Positions 25,244 to 34,102 of a stretch of 64,000 bases of DNA are shown here, piece after piece. The stretch's first letter is position 1. Each line of letters opens with the position of its first letter. The position numbers were made by a program, and so were the translations under genes. Source of the stretch: Pseudomonas nitroreducens NBRC 12694. Its GTDB lineage: Bacteria; Pseudomonadota; Gammaproteobacteria; Pseudomonadales; Pseudomonadaceae. A model generated the notes under the pieces. The model was given only the letters and a program-made list of their open reading frames with translations. It was not told the DNA's origin and did no database searches. Where the stretch lies: assembly GCF_002091755.1 (NCBI RefSeq), contig NZ_BDAI01000013.1, positions 77,474 through 141,473 on the forward strand, in the 5' to 3' direction.

Positions 25244-26265
25244 TGAATACGTCGCAGTCCGATGTCATCGGCACGACCCGCGCCAATCCTGGCGAGACCC
25301 TGCGCCAGGCGCGCGAGAACAAGGGCTGGAGTACCGCTCAGGTCGCCGGTCAGCTGAATCTCACCGAGAATGCGCTGCGCCAGCTGGAGCAGGGCTCCTT
25401 TGACCAGTTGCCGGGCCACACTTTCGCCCGTGGCTATATCCGCGCCTACGCCAAGCTGCTGGGCATGGACCAGGCCCAGATGGTCACTGCCTTCGATCAG
25501 TACACCGGCACCGATGCCAGCGGCAGCAACGTCCAGGCGCTCGGCCGCGTGGTCGAGCCGGTGCGCCTGTCGCGCAACCTGTTGCGCCTGTTCAGCCTGG
25601 CCCTGTTGGCCGTGCTGATCGGCTTCGGTTACTTCTGGTGGCAGGAACGCTCCGCGCGTCCGGCCGAGACGGGCAGCCTGAACATGGAGCACGTCGAGGT
25701 CGAAAGCGCCGACGGCACCACTGAAATCCACACCCTCGACGAGCCGGAAGATCAGGCCGTCGCCGAGGACCAGGCCAATACCCCGCCGGTTCCGTCCGAG
25801 CCCGCTGGCGACAGCGGCACCGCCGAGGCTCCGGCCGAAGGTACTCCGCCGGCCACTGCCGCACCTGTCGCTCCGGGCACACCCGCCGTACCTGAAGCCG
25901 CACAGGCTCCCGCACCGGCAGTTCCAGCCCCGGCGCAACCGCCGGCTGCGCAACAGCCCGCCGTACCGGCGAACCCCGCTGCACCGGCCGAGGCGCCGGC
26001 TGCTCCTGTGGTCGCGGCCGCCGGGCAGGGCGTGGTCAAGGTTCAATTCACCGCCGATTGCTGGACCCAGGTGACCGATGCCGACGGCAAGGTCATCCTC
26101 GAGGGCCTCAAGCGCAAGGGTGATTCGCTGGAAGTCGCCGCCAAGGCGCCGGTCCAACTGCGCCTTGGCTTTGCCCAGGGCGCCCAGGTCAGCTACAACG
26201 GCCAGCCAGTTGAAGTCACGCCAGCGCGCGGTGGCACCGCACGCCTGAAGTTGGGTGGACAGTAA
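25240..26265 (+). CDS. rodZ: Cytoskeletal transmembrane protein RodZ
   Basis: A 341-residue inner-membrane protein that links MreB to the elongasome and sets rod shape. Residues ~18-85 form an HTH_25 domain (GETLRQARENKGWSTAQVAG); the membrane segment is LLRLFSLALLAVLIGFGYFW (~113-132); a long Pro/Ala-rich periplasmic linker follows, then a C-terminal DUF4115 domain (VKVQFTADCWTQVTDADGKV). Start ATG 25240 overlaps the pilF stop; an ATG one codon later is equally possible. Confidence 0.96.
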   Translation: MMNTSQSDVIGTTRANPGETLRQARENKGWSTAQVAGQLNLTENALRQLEQGSFDQLPGHTFARGYIRAYAKLLGMDQAQMVTAFDQYTGTDASGSNVQALGRVVEPVRLSRNLLRLFSLALLAVLIGFGYFWWQERSARPAETGSLNMEHVEVESADGTTEIHTLDEPEDQAVAEDQANTPPVPSEPAGDSGTAEAPAEGTPPATAAPVAPGTPAVPEAAQAPAPAVPAPAQPPAAQQPAVPANPAAPAEAPAAPVVAAAGQGVVKVQFTADCWTQVTDADGKVILEGLKRKGDSLEVAAKAPVQLRLGFAQGAQVSYNGQPVEVTPARGGTARLKLGGQ

Positions 26266-26266
26266 G

Positions 26267-27379
26267 ATGCATTGCGAGTCTCCGATCAAACGTCGCCTGT
26301 CCCGGAAAATCTGGGTAGGTAACGTGCCGGTAGGTGGGGATGCCCCCATTGCCGTGCAGAGCATGACCAACACCGACACCCTGGATGTGGCGGCCACCGT
26401 GGCCCAGATCCGCCGTCTGGAAGACGCCGGCGCCGACATCGTTCGCGTCTCCGTGCCGGACATGGACGCCGCCGAGGCGTTCGGCAAGATCAAGCAGCAG
26501 GTGAAAGTCCCGCTGGTGGCCGATATCCACTTCGACTACAAGATCGCCCTGCGCGTGGCCGAACTGGGCGTCGACTGCCTGCGTATCAACCCCGGCAACA
26601 TCGGTCGCGAAGACCGGGTCAAGGCCGTGGTCGATGCCGCCCGCGAGCGCAATATCCCGATCCGCATCGGCGTCAACGCCGGCTCGCTGGAAAAGGATCT
26701 GCAGAAGAAATACGGCGAGCCGACTCCCGAAGCACTGCTGGAGTCGGCCATGCGCCACGTCGACCACCTGCAGCGTCTGGACTTCCAGAACTTCAAGGTC
26801 AGCGTGAAGGCTTCCGACGTGTTCATGGCCGTCGCCGCCTACCGACTGCTGGCGAAAGAGATCGAGCAACCCCTGCACCTGGGCATCACCGAAGCCGGTG
26901 GCCTGCGTTCGGGCACCGTGAAGTCGGCCGTGGGCCTGGGCATGCTGCTCGCCGAAGGCATCGGCGACACCATCCGCATTTCCCTCGCCGCCGACCCGGT
27001 GGAAGAGATCAAGGTCGGCTTCGACATCCTCAAGTCGCTGCGCCTGCGCTCCCGTGGCATCAACTTCATCGCCTGCCCGAGCTGCTCGCGGCAGAACTTC
27101 GATGTGGTGAAGACCATGAATGAGCTGGAAGGCCGCCTGGAGGACCTGCTGGTTCCGCTGGACGTCGCCGTGATCGGCTGCGTGGTCAACGGCCCGGGCG
27201 AAGCCAAGGAGGCCCACATCGGCCTTACCGGTGGTACGCCGAGCAACCTGATCTACATCGACGGCAAGCCGGCGCAGAAGCTGCAGAACGATAACCTGGT
27301 GGATGAGCTGGAACGGCTGATCCGCGAAAAAGCGGCCGAGAAGGCCGAGGCCGACGCCGCACTCATCGTGCGCGGCTGA
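26267..27379 (+). CDS. ispG: 4-Hydroxy-3-methylbut-2-enyl diphosphate synthase IspG
   Basis: A 370-residue [4Fe-4S] enzyme of the non-mevalonate isoprenoid pathway. The TIM barrel carries MTNTDTLDVAATVAQI; the cluster cysteines are in ACPSCSRQNFD and IGCVVNGPGEAKEAH. The start at 26267 (MHCESPIKRRLSRKIWVG) sits one base after the rodZ stop with no room for a longer N-terminus. As a cluster enzyme it depends on the isc operon upstream. Confidence 0.97.
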   Translation: MHCESPIKRRLSRKIWVGNVPVGGDAPIAVQSMTNTDTLDVAATVAQIRRLEDAGADIVRVSVPDMDAAEAFGKIKQQVKVPLVADIHFDYKIALRVAELGVDCLRINPGNIGREDRVKAVVDAARERNIPIRIGVNAGSLEKDLQKKYGEPTPEALLESAMRHVDHLQRLDFQNFKVSVKASDVFMAVAAYRLLAKEIEQPLHLGITEAGGLRSGTVKSAVGLGMLLAEGIGDTIRISLAADPVEEIKVGFDILKSLRLRSRGINFIACPSCSRQNFDVVKTMNELEGRLEDLLVPLDVAVIGCVVNGPGEAKEAHIGLTGGTPSNLIYIDGKPAQKLQNDNLVDELERLIREKAAEKAEADAALIVRG

Positions 27380-27397
27380 CCGCAACAAGGATCCTAA

Positions 27398-28687
27398 GTG
27401 AGCAAGTCCCTGCAAGCCATCCGTGGCATGAACGACATCCTGCCGGACCAGACCCCGGCCTGGCGCTATCTGGAGCGCACCTTTGCCGATCTGCTGGATG
27501 CCTATGGCTACAGTGAGATCCGCATGCCGATCCTGGAATTCACCGAACTTTTCGCCCGCGGCATCGGTGAAGGCACAGACGTGGTCGACAAGGAGATGTA
27601 CACCTTCCTCGATCGCAACGGCGAATCCCTGACCATGCGTCCGGAGGGCACTGCCGGTTGCGTGCGCGCTGTGCTTGAGCACGGCCTGTCCGGTGGCGGC
27701 CAGGTACAGAAGCTCTGGTACACCGGCCCGATGTTCCGCTACGAGAAGCCGCAGAAGGGCCGTTACCGCCAGTTCCACCAGATTGGCGTGGAAGTCTTCA
27801 ACCTGCCCGGCCCGGACATCGACGCCGAGCTGATCATCCTCACCTGGCGCCTGTGGCAGAAGCTGGGCATGGCCGACGCCGTGACCCTGCAACTGAACAC
27901 CCTGGGCTCCAGCGAAGCTCGGGCGCGTTTTCGCGAGGACCTGGTGGCCTACCTGCAGGAGCGCTTCGACCAGCTTGATGAAGACAGTCAGCGCCGCATG
28001 ACCACCAACCCGCTGCGTATCCTCGACAGCAAGGTGGAGGCCACCCAGGCCCTGCTGGTCGGTGCACCGAGCCTGCATGATTACCTGGACGAAGAGTCGA
28101 TCGCCCACTTTGAGGGCTTGAAGGCCCGCCTGGACGCGGTCGGCCTGCGCTACGAAATCAATCAGAAACTGGTGCGTGGCCTCGACTACTACTGCCGCAC
28201 GGCTTTCGAGTGGGTCACCGACAAGCTCGGCGCCCAGGGCACCGTATGCGGCGGTGGCCGCTACGACGGCTTGGTCAGCCAGTTCGGCGGCAAGCCGACG
28301 CCGGGCGTGGGCTTCGCCATGGGCGTGGAGCGCCTGGTGCTGCTGCTGGAAACCCTGGGCGTGGTCCCGGCCGAGCTGAATCGCCCGGCCGACCTCTATG
28401 TCTGCGCCTTCGGCGAGCCGGCCGAGCTGGCCGCGCTGACCCTGGCGGAACAACTGCGCTCGGCTATCCCGGGGCTGCGCCTGCTGGTCAATGCCGGCGC
28501 CGGCAGCTTCAAGAGCCAGTTCAAGAAGGCCGACAAGAGCGGCGCACAGTTCGCCATGATTCTGGGTGACGACGAACTGGCCAACCGCGTGGTAGGTTTC
28601 AAGCCCCTGCGTGGCGAGGGCGAACAAAAGAATATCGCCTGGGATGCTCTGCCCGAGCACCTGGCTGCCTGCCTCCAGCAGGCCTGA
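27398..28687 (+). CDS. hisS: Histidyl-tRNA synthetase
   Basis: A 429-residue class II synthetase started at GTG 27398 (SKSLQAIRGMNDILPDQTPA). Motif 2 is FRYEKPQKGRYRQFHQIGVE; the His-A motif LVRGLDYYCRTAFEW and motif 3 GVGFAMGVERLVLLLE are intact, followed by the anticodon-binding domain. AAGGA precedes the start by about eight bases; the gene lies 18 bp after ispG and 23 bp before yfgM. Confidence 0.98.
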   Translation: MSKSLQAIRGMNDILPDQTPAWRYLERTFADLLDAYGYSEIRMPILEFTELFARGIGEGTDVVDKEMYTFLDRNGESLTMRPEGTAGCVRAVLEHGLSGGGQVQKLWYTGPMFRYEKPQKGRYRQFHQIGVEVFNLPGPDIDAELIILTWRLWQKLGMADAVTLQLNTLGSSEARARFREDLVAYLQERFDQLDEDSQRRMTTNPLRILDSKVEATQALLVGAPSLHDYLDEESIAHFEGLKARLDAVGLRYEINQKLVRGLDYYCRTAFEWVTDKLGAQGTVCGGGRYDGLVSQFGGKPTPGVGFAMGVERLVLLLETLGVVPAELNRPADLYVCAFGEPAELAALTLAEQLRSAIPGLRLLVNAGAGSFKSQFKKADKSGAQFAMILGDDELANRVVGFKPLRGEGEQKNIAWDALPEHLAACLQQA

Positions 28688-28710
28688 ATCGAGCGGATAG
28701 GAGTATTGGG

Positions 28711-29355
28711 GTGAGTAACCGTACCGAAGAAGAACAGATCGCTGACATCAAGGACTGGTGGCAGCGTAACGGCATGCCCCTGCTGACCGGCGCCGCTCTG
28801 GCGTTGATCGTGGTGTTCGGCTGGCAAGCCTGGAAAAAGTACCAGACCAACCAGTCCCAGGGCGCTTCCATCATTTACCAGGCCCTGCTGGAAACCGCGT
28901 TGAACCCGGCCGGCAAGCCCGACACCACCAAGGTCGCCGAACTCGCTGGCAAGCTGACCACCGAGTACGCCGGTACTCCGTATGCCCAGTACGGCCGCCT
29001 GTTCGTCGCCAAGGTCGCCGTGGACAACGGCAAGCTGGATGACGCTGCCCTCGAGCTCAAGGCCGTGGTCGACAAGCCGGTGGATGCCACCCTTGGCGAA
29101 CTGGCCCGGCAGCGCCTGGCGCGTGTCCTGGCTGCCCAGGGCAAGGCCGAGGACGGTCTCAAGCTGCTCGACGGCAACGTCGACAAGGCCTATGTAGCCA
29201 CTCGCGAAGAACTGCGCGGCGACCTGCTGCTGCAGCTCAAGCGCAACGACGACGCCCGTGTCGCCTACGAAAAGGCCAAGGCTGCCCTGCCGGAAGACGC
29301 CGCCGTTGGCGCCCTGCAGATGAAACTCGACGACCTGGCCAAGGGAGACGCCTGA
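28711..29355 (+). CDS. yfgM: Ancillary SecYEG translocon subunit YfgM
   Basis: A 214-residue inner-membrane protein that sits at SecYEG with PpiD and passes clients to periplasmic chaperones. A short cytoplasmic part (NRTEEEQIADIKDWWQRNG) precedes one membrane segment (LLTGAALALIVVFGWQAW) and a periplasmic TPR-like domain. The start is GTG 28711 with AGGAG upstream. bamB follows after one base, as in most gammaproteobacteria. Confidence 0.93.
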   Translation: MSNRTEEEQIADIKDWWQRNGMPLLTGAALALIVVFGWQAWKKYQTNQSQGASIIYQALLETALNPAGKPDTTKVAELAGKLTTEYAGTPYAQYGRLFVAKVAVDNGKLDDAALELKAVVDKPVDATLGELARQRLARVLAAQGKAEDGLKLLDGNVDKAYVATREELRGDLLLQLKRNDDARVAYEKAKAALPEDAAVGALQMKLDDLAKGDA

Positions 29356-29356
29356 G

Positions 29357-30499
29357 ATGTTGCGTTGGAAACACGTTGCACTGCTGGCACTGACCCTGAT
29401 GGCTGTGGGTTGCAGCAGCAATAGCAAGAAGGAACTGCCGCCGGCCGAGCTGACCGATTTCAAGGAAGAGGTCCGCCTGGAGAAACAGTGGAGCCGTTCG
29501 GTCGGTGACGGCCAGGGCGACCTGTACAACCTGCTCGAGCCCGCTGTGGATGGCCAGACCATCTACGCCGCGTCTGCCGAAGGCCGCGTCATGGCCATGC
29601 AGCGCGAAACCGGCGAAGTGCTGTGGAAGAAAGACCTCGACCTGCCCATCTCCGGCGCCGTCGGCGTGGGTAACGGCATGGTCCTGCTGGGCACTCTGCG
29701 CGGTGACGTGATCGCCCTGGATTCCGGTTCGGGCGAGCAGAAGTGGCGCGCCAAGGTGAGCAGCGAAGTACTGGCAGCCCCGGCCACCAACGGTGACGTG
29801 GTAGTCGTGCAGACCCAGGACGACAAGCTGATCGGCTTCGATGCCGCCACCGGCAATCAGCGCTGGATCTACGAAGGCACCGTGCCGGTGCTGACTCTGC
29901 GTGGCACCGGCGCTCCGCTGATCGCTGGCCGCCTGGCCCTGGCCGGCCTGGCCAGCGGCAAGGTCGTCGCCGTGGACGTCGAGCGTGGCCTGCCGGTCTG
30001 GGAGCAGCGCGTTGCCATTCCGCAAGGCCGTTCCGAGCTGGACCGCGTCGTCGACATCGACGGCGGCCTGCTGCTGGTCGACAATGTTCTCTACGTCGCC
30101 AGCTACCAGGGCCGCGCCGCGGCGCTGGACGTAGGCACCGGCCGCGTGCTCTGGCAGCGTGAAGCTTCCAGCTACGTCGGCGTCGCCGAAGGGACTGGCA
30201 GTGTGTTCATCAGCCAGGCCAGCGGCACCGTGGAAAGCCTCGACTCCCGTGGTTCGTCCTCGCTGTGGAGCAACGACGCGCTGGCTCGCCGCCAGCTGTC
30301 CGCTCCGGCCGTGCTGTCGAGCAACGTGGTTGTCGGTGACCTGGAAGGCTATGTGCACCTGCTGAGCCAGGTGGACGGTCGTTTCGTTGGCCGCGAGAAG
30401 GTTGACGGTGACGGCGTGCGGGTTCGCCCGCTGGTAGTCGGCAGCTGGATGTACGTGTTCGGCAACAGCGGTAAGCTGGCCGCCTACACGATTCGCTAA
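29357..30499 (+). CDS. bamB: Outer-membrane assembly lipoprotein BamB
   Basis: A 380-residue lipoprotein of the BAM complex. The signal peptide ends in a lipobox at VGCSSNSKKE (Cys near residue 19); the rest is an eight-bladed PQQ-type beta-propeller with repeats such as VLWKKDLDLPISGAVGVGNG and NQRWIYEGTVPVLTLRGTG. Canonical length. It is followed by a hairpin at 30516-30544 before der. Confidence 0.97.
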   Translation: MLRWKHVALLALTLMAVGCSSNSKKELPPAELTDFKEEVRLEKQWSRSVGDGQGDLYNLLEPAVDGQTIYAASAEGRVMAMQRETGEVLWKKDLDLPISGAVGVGNGMVLLGTLRGDVIALDSGSGEQKWRAKVSSEVLAAPATNGDVVVVQTQDDKLIGFDAATGNQRWIYEGTVPVLTLRGTGAPLIAGRLALAGLASGKVVAVDVERGLPVWEQRVAIPQGRSELDRVVDIDGGLLLVDNVLYVASYQGRAAALDVGTGRVLWQREASSYVGVAEGTGSVFISQASGTVESLDSRGSSSLWSNDALARRQLSAPAVLSSNVVVGDLEGYVHLLSQVDGRFVGREKVDGDGVRVRPLVVGSWMYVFGNSGKLAAYTIR

Positions 30500-30513
30500 G
30501 CTGAGTGTTACTG

Positions 30514-30556
30514 CCGGCCGCTGCCGTGAAAAACGGCAGCGGCCGTCGTGTTTTCT
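30514..30556 (+). terminator. Strong hairpin after bamB
   Basis: GGCCGCTGCCGT (30516-30527) pairs perfectly with ACGGCAGCGGCC (30533-30544), followed by GTCGTGTTTT. It is a 12-bp stem with an imperfect T-run, a probable terminator or partial attenuator between bamB and der. Confidence 0.7.
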
Positions 30557-30582
30557 GAAAATCAAATTTCCTGGAGAGCCGC

Positions 30583-32070
30583 ATGGTTCCCGTAATAGCC
30601 CTGGTGGGCCGCCCGAACGTCGGCAAGTCCACCCTGTTCAACCGCCTGACCCGCACCCGTGACGCCATCGTCGCCGAGTACGCGGGTCTGACCCGCGACC
30701 GCCAGTACGGCGAGGCCAAGTGGCAGGGCAAGAAATTCATCGTCATCGATACCGGCGGTATTTCCGGTGACGAAGAGGGTATCGACGCCAAGATGGCCGA
30801 GCAGTCGCTGCAGGCCATCGAAGAGGCCGATGCCGTCCTGTTCATGGTCGACTCCCGCGCGGGCCTCACCGCCGCCGACGAGATGATCGCCGACCACCTG
30901 CGCAAGAAGAACAAGCGCACCTACCTGGTGGCGAACAAGGTCGATACCGTCGATCCGGACATCGCTCGCGCCGAGTTCAGCCCGCTGGCTCTGGGGCATG
31001 CGATCCCGATCGCTGCCGCCCACGGCCGTGGCATCACCCAGATGCTCCAGGAAGCGTTGGGCGAGATGTTCGCCCCGGAGCCCGAGGCGCCGGAAGACAA
31101 CGACCTGCCCAGCGAGCTGGAAGAGGTCGCCGAGGGCGAGGAAGCCAAGCGCATCCCCGGCCCGAGCGAGAAGGATGGCATCAAGATCGCCATCATCGGT
31201 CGCCCCAACGTCGGCAAGTCCACCCTGGTCAACCGCATGCTCGGTGAAGAGCGGGTGATCGTGTACGACCAGGCCGGCACCACCCGCGACAGCATCTACA
31301 TCCCCTTCGAGCGCAACGAAGAGAAGTACACCCTGATCGACACCGCCGGCGTACGTCGTCGTGGCAAGATCTTCGAGGCGGTGGAAAAGTTCTCGGTGGT
31401 GAAGACCCTGCAGGCGATCCAGGACGCCAACGTGGTCATCTTCGTCATGGACGCCCGCGAAGGTGTGGTCGAGCACGACCTCAACCTGCTTGGTTTCGTG
31501 CTGGAGACCGGCCGTGCGCTGGTCATTGCGCTGAACAAGTGGGATGGCATGGAGTCGGCCGAGCGCGACTACGTGAAGACCGAGCTCGAGCGCCGGCTGA
31601 TGTTCGCCGACTTCGCCGACATCCACTTCATCTCCGCGCTGCACGGCACTGGCGTTGGGCACCTGTACAAGTCGGTGCAGGATTCCTTCCGCTCCGCCGT
31701 GACCCGCTGGCCCACCAGCAAGCTGACGCAGATCCTCGAGGACGCCATCCAGGTCCACCAGCCGCCGATGGTCAACGGCCGCCGCATCAAGCTGCGCTAT
31801 GCGCACCTGGGGGGCGCCAACCCGCCGTTGATCGTGATCCACGGCAACCAGGTGGATGCGGTGCCCAAGGCCTACACGCGCTACCTGGAGAAGACCTTCC
31901 GCCGCGTGCTGAAGCTGGTCGGTACGCCGATCCGCATCGAGTATAAGGGCGGCGACAACCCGTTCGAGGGCAAGAAGACCCAGCTCACCGATCGCCAGGT
32001 CAACAAGAAGCGCCGCCTCATGTCTCACCACAAGAAGGCGGAGAAGAAGAAGAAGGACAAACGTAAATAA
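30583..32070 (+). CDS. der: Ribosome-assembly GTPase Der (EngA)
   Basis: A 495-residue tandem GTPase needed for 50S subunit maturation. Two G domains are clear: GRPNVGKSTLFNRLTRTRD near the N-terminus and GRPNVGKSTLVNRMLGEER near residue 207, each with DTAG/DTGG and NKxD motifs (NKVDTVD, NKWDGM). A KH-like domain follows and the tail is very Lys-rich. Full length with GGAG about eight bases before the ATG. Confidence 0.98.
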   Translation: MVPVIALVGRPNVGKSTLFNRLTRTRDAIVAEYAGLTRDRQYGEAKWQGKKFIVIDTGGISGDEEGIDAKMAEQSLQAIEEADAVLFMVDSRAGLTAADEMIADHLRKKNKRTYLVANKVDTVDPDIARAEFSPLALGHAIPIAAAHGRGITQMLQEALGEMFAPEPEAPEDNDLPSELEEVAEGEEAKRIPGPSEKDGIKIAIIGRPNVGKSTLVNRMLGEERVIVYDQAGTTRDSIYIPFERNEEKYTLIDTAGVRRRGKIFEAVEKFSVVKTLQAIQDANVVIFVMDAREGVVEHDLNLLGFVLETGRALVIALNKWDGMESAERDYVKTELERRLMFADFADIHFISALHGTGVGHLYKSVQDSFRSAVTRWPTSKLTQILEDAIQVHQPPMVNGRRIKLRYAHLGGANPPLIVIHGNQVDAVPKAYTRYLEKTFRRVLKLVGTPIRIEYKGGDNPFEGKKTQLTDRQVNKKRRLMSHHKKAEKKKKDKRK

Positions 32071-32097
32071 CGTCTGTCAGGCTTTAGACCGCAAGCC

Positions 32098-32135
32098 GCA
32101 GGCGATAGAGTAGGGACTTCCCTCCCATCGCCTGC
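32098..32135 (+). repeat. Leader hairpin before the aminotransferase gene
   Basis: GCAGGCGAT (32098-32106) and ATCGCCTGC (32127-32135) are perfect 9-bp inverted repeats, with an inner AGGGA/TCCCT pairing. The structure ends 16 bp before the ATG at 32152, overlapping the region where the ribosome site should be; no T-run follows. Confidence 0.5.
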
Positions 32136-32151
32136 AGCCTCCAGTCACGCC

Positions 32152-33300
32152 ATGCTTACCAGCAAACTGCCGAATGTCGGCACCACTATCTTCACCCGCA
32201 TGTCCCAGCTCGCCGCCGAAAGCGGGGCGCTGAATCTCTCCCAGGGCTTCCCGGACTTCCCCGGCCCCGCGCCGCTGCTCGAGGCGGTCGCCCGCCATGT
32301 CATGGCCGGAAACAACCAATACAGCCCGATGACCGGCCTGCCGGCGCTGCGCGAACAAGTAGCGATCAAGGTTGCCAGCCTGTATGGGCGTAGCGTCAGC
32401 GCCGACACCGAGGTGACTATCGTTCCTGGTGCGACGGAAGGTATCTTCTGCGCGGTGCAGGCTCTGATCCGCGCCGGTGATGAGGCCATCGTCCTCGATC
32501 CTTGCTACGACAGCTACGAGCCTTCGGTAGAGCTGGCCGGTGGTCGCTGCGTGCATGTCGCCCTGAGCCAGCCGGATTTTCGCATCGACTGGCAGCGCCT
32601 GGCGGATGCCATCACCCCGCGCACGCGCCTGATCTTCCTCAACAGCCCGCACAACCCCAGCGGTGCGCTGATCGACCGAGCCGACCTGGATCGCCTGGCC
32701 GAGCTGATCCGCGACCGAGAGATCTACGTGGTCAGCGACGAGGTCTATGAGCACCTGATCTACGACGGCGTGCAGCACGCCAGCGTGCTGGCCCATGACG
32801 AACTGTATCCGCGCGCCTTCGTCATCAGCTCCTTTGGCAAGACCTACCACGTTACCGGCTGGAAAACCGGCTACGTGGTGGCGCCGCCGGCGCTGTCGGC
32901 GGAGATGCGCAAGATCCACCAGTACGTGAATTTTTGCGGCGTGACGCCGCTGCAGTGGGCGCTGGCCGATTTCATGGCCGCGCATCCCGAGCACTTGCGC
33001 GAGCTGCCGGGCTTCTACCAGGCCAAGCGCGACCTGTTCTGCGACCTGCTGGAAGGCTCGCGCTTCACCTTCCAGCGCGCCGCCGGCACCTATTTCCAGG
33101 TGGTCGATTACTCGGCGATCCGCCCGGACCTCGATGACGTCGCCATGTCCAAATGGCTAACCCGCGAGCACGGCGTGGCTGCCATTCCGGTCTCGGTGTT
33201 CTACCAGCAGGCCCCGGCGGACATGCGCCTGGTGCGCTTCTGCTTCGCCAAGAAAGAGGAGACGCTGCGCCAGGCAGCGGAACGACTATGCGCGATCTGA
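32152..33300 (+). CDS. Methionine/glutamine-type aminotransferase (YbdL/MtnE-like)
   Basis: A 382-residue fold-type I PLP aminotransferase closest to E. coli YbdL, a methionine-preferring enzyme of methionine salvage. The N-terminus (LNLSQGFPDFPGP) and the NSPHNPSGALIDRADLDRL motif are typical; the PLP lysine is in SSFGKTYHVTGWKTGYV. It overlaps the following omega-amidase gene by 13 bases, so product and partner are made together: the aminotransferase yields a 2-oxo acid while the amidase removes the inhibitory alpha-ketoglutaramate if glutamine is the donor. Confidence 0.9.
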   Translation: MLTSKLPNVGTTIFTRMSQLAAESGALNLSQGFPDFPGPAPLLEAVARHVMAGNNQYSPMTGLPALREQVAIKVASLYGRSVSADTEVTIVPGATEGIFCAVQALIRAGDEAIVLDPCYDSYEPSVELAGGRCVHVALSQPDFRIDWQRLADAITPRTRLIFLNSPHNPSGALIDRADLDRLAELIRDREIYVVSDEVYEHLIYDGVQHASVLAHDELYPRAFVISSFGKTYHVTGWKTGYVVAPPALSAEMRKIHQYVNFCGVTPLQWALADFMAAHPEHLRELPGFYQAKRDLFCDLLEGSRFTFQRAAGTYFQVVDYSAIRPDLDDVAMSKWLTREHGVAAIPVSVFYQQAPADMRLVRFCFAKKEETLRQAAERLCAI

Positions 33301-34082
33301 GCCAACTATCAGACCTCAAGCTTGCCCTCGTGCAGACCACCCTGGTCTGGCACGACGCCAAGGCCAACCGCGAGCGCTTCGAGGCGCTGCTGGAAAGCGC
33401 CCGTGGCGCAGACGTGGTGATCCTGCCGGAGATGTTCACCACCGGCTTCTCCATGGATTCCGATGCGCTGGCCGAAGCGGAGGAGGGCGAGACTTACGTC
33501 TGGCTGCGCGAACAGGCGGCGAAACTGGACGCCGTAGTCTGCGGCAGCGTGATCATCCGCGCCGCTGACGGCAGCCATCGCAACCGCCTGCTCTGGGCGC
33601 GCCCGGATGGCGAAGTGCAGCACTACGACAAGCGCCACCTGTTCCGCATGGCTGGCGAGCACAAGCACTACACGCCGGGCGAACAGCAGGTGCTGCTGGA
33701 TTGGAAGGGCTGGCGGATTCGCCCGCTGGTCTGCTACGACCTGCGCTTCCCGGTGTGGAGCCGAGATGCCCAGGACACTGACCTGCTGCTCTACACCGCC
33801 AACTGGCCGGCCGCGCGCCGCCAGCACTGGAATCGGCTGTTGCCGGCGCGGGCCATCGAAAACCTGTGCTACGTCGCGGCAGTCAACCGGGTCGGTGAAG
33901 ACGGCAAGGGCCACGCCTATTCCGGTGACAGCCAGGTGCTGGATTTCCAGGGAGACAATCTGCTGGCCGCCGGGAATGCCGATGGCGTCTTCCAGATAGC
34001 CTTGAGCGCGGCGGAGCTGGCGGCTTACCGGGAACGCTTCCCGGCCAATCTCGACGCCGACCAGTTCGATATCCGTTTGTAG
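33288..34082 (+). CDS. Omega-amidase/nitrilase-family hydrolase (YafV-like)
   Basis: A 264-residue C-N hydrolase. The Glu-Lys-Cys triad is visible: Glu in VILPEMFTTGFSMDS, Lys in HYDKRHLFRMAGE and Cys in PLVCYDLRFPVWS. These sequences are characteristic of YafV/Nit2 omega-amidases, which hydrolyse 2-oxoglutaramate and 2-oxosuccinamate. The start is ATG 33288 inside the aminotransferase 3' end; a long upstream frame extension is antisense-free but overlaps the neighbour and is not used. The pairing supports a glutamine transaminase-omega-amidase pathway. Confidence 0.9.
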   Translation: MRDLSQLSDLKLALVQTTLVWHDAKANRERFEALLESARGADVVILPEMFTTGFSMDSDALAEAEEGETYVWLREQAAKLDAVVCGSVIIRAADGSHRNRLLWARPDGEVQHYDKRHLFRMAGEHKHYTPGEQQVLLDWKGWRIRPLVCYDLRFPVWSRDAQDTDLLLYTANWPAARRQHWNRLLPARAIENLCYVAAVNRVGEDGKGHAYSGDSQVLDFQGDNLLAAGNADGVFQIALSAAELAAYRERFPANLDADQFDIRL

Positions 34083-34102
34083 TCGCAGGCCAGTCGCCCC
34101 GC

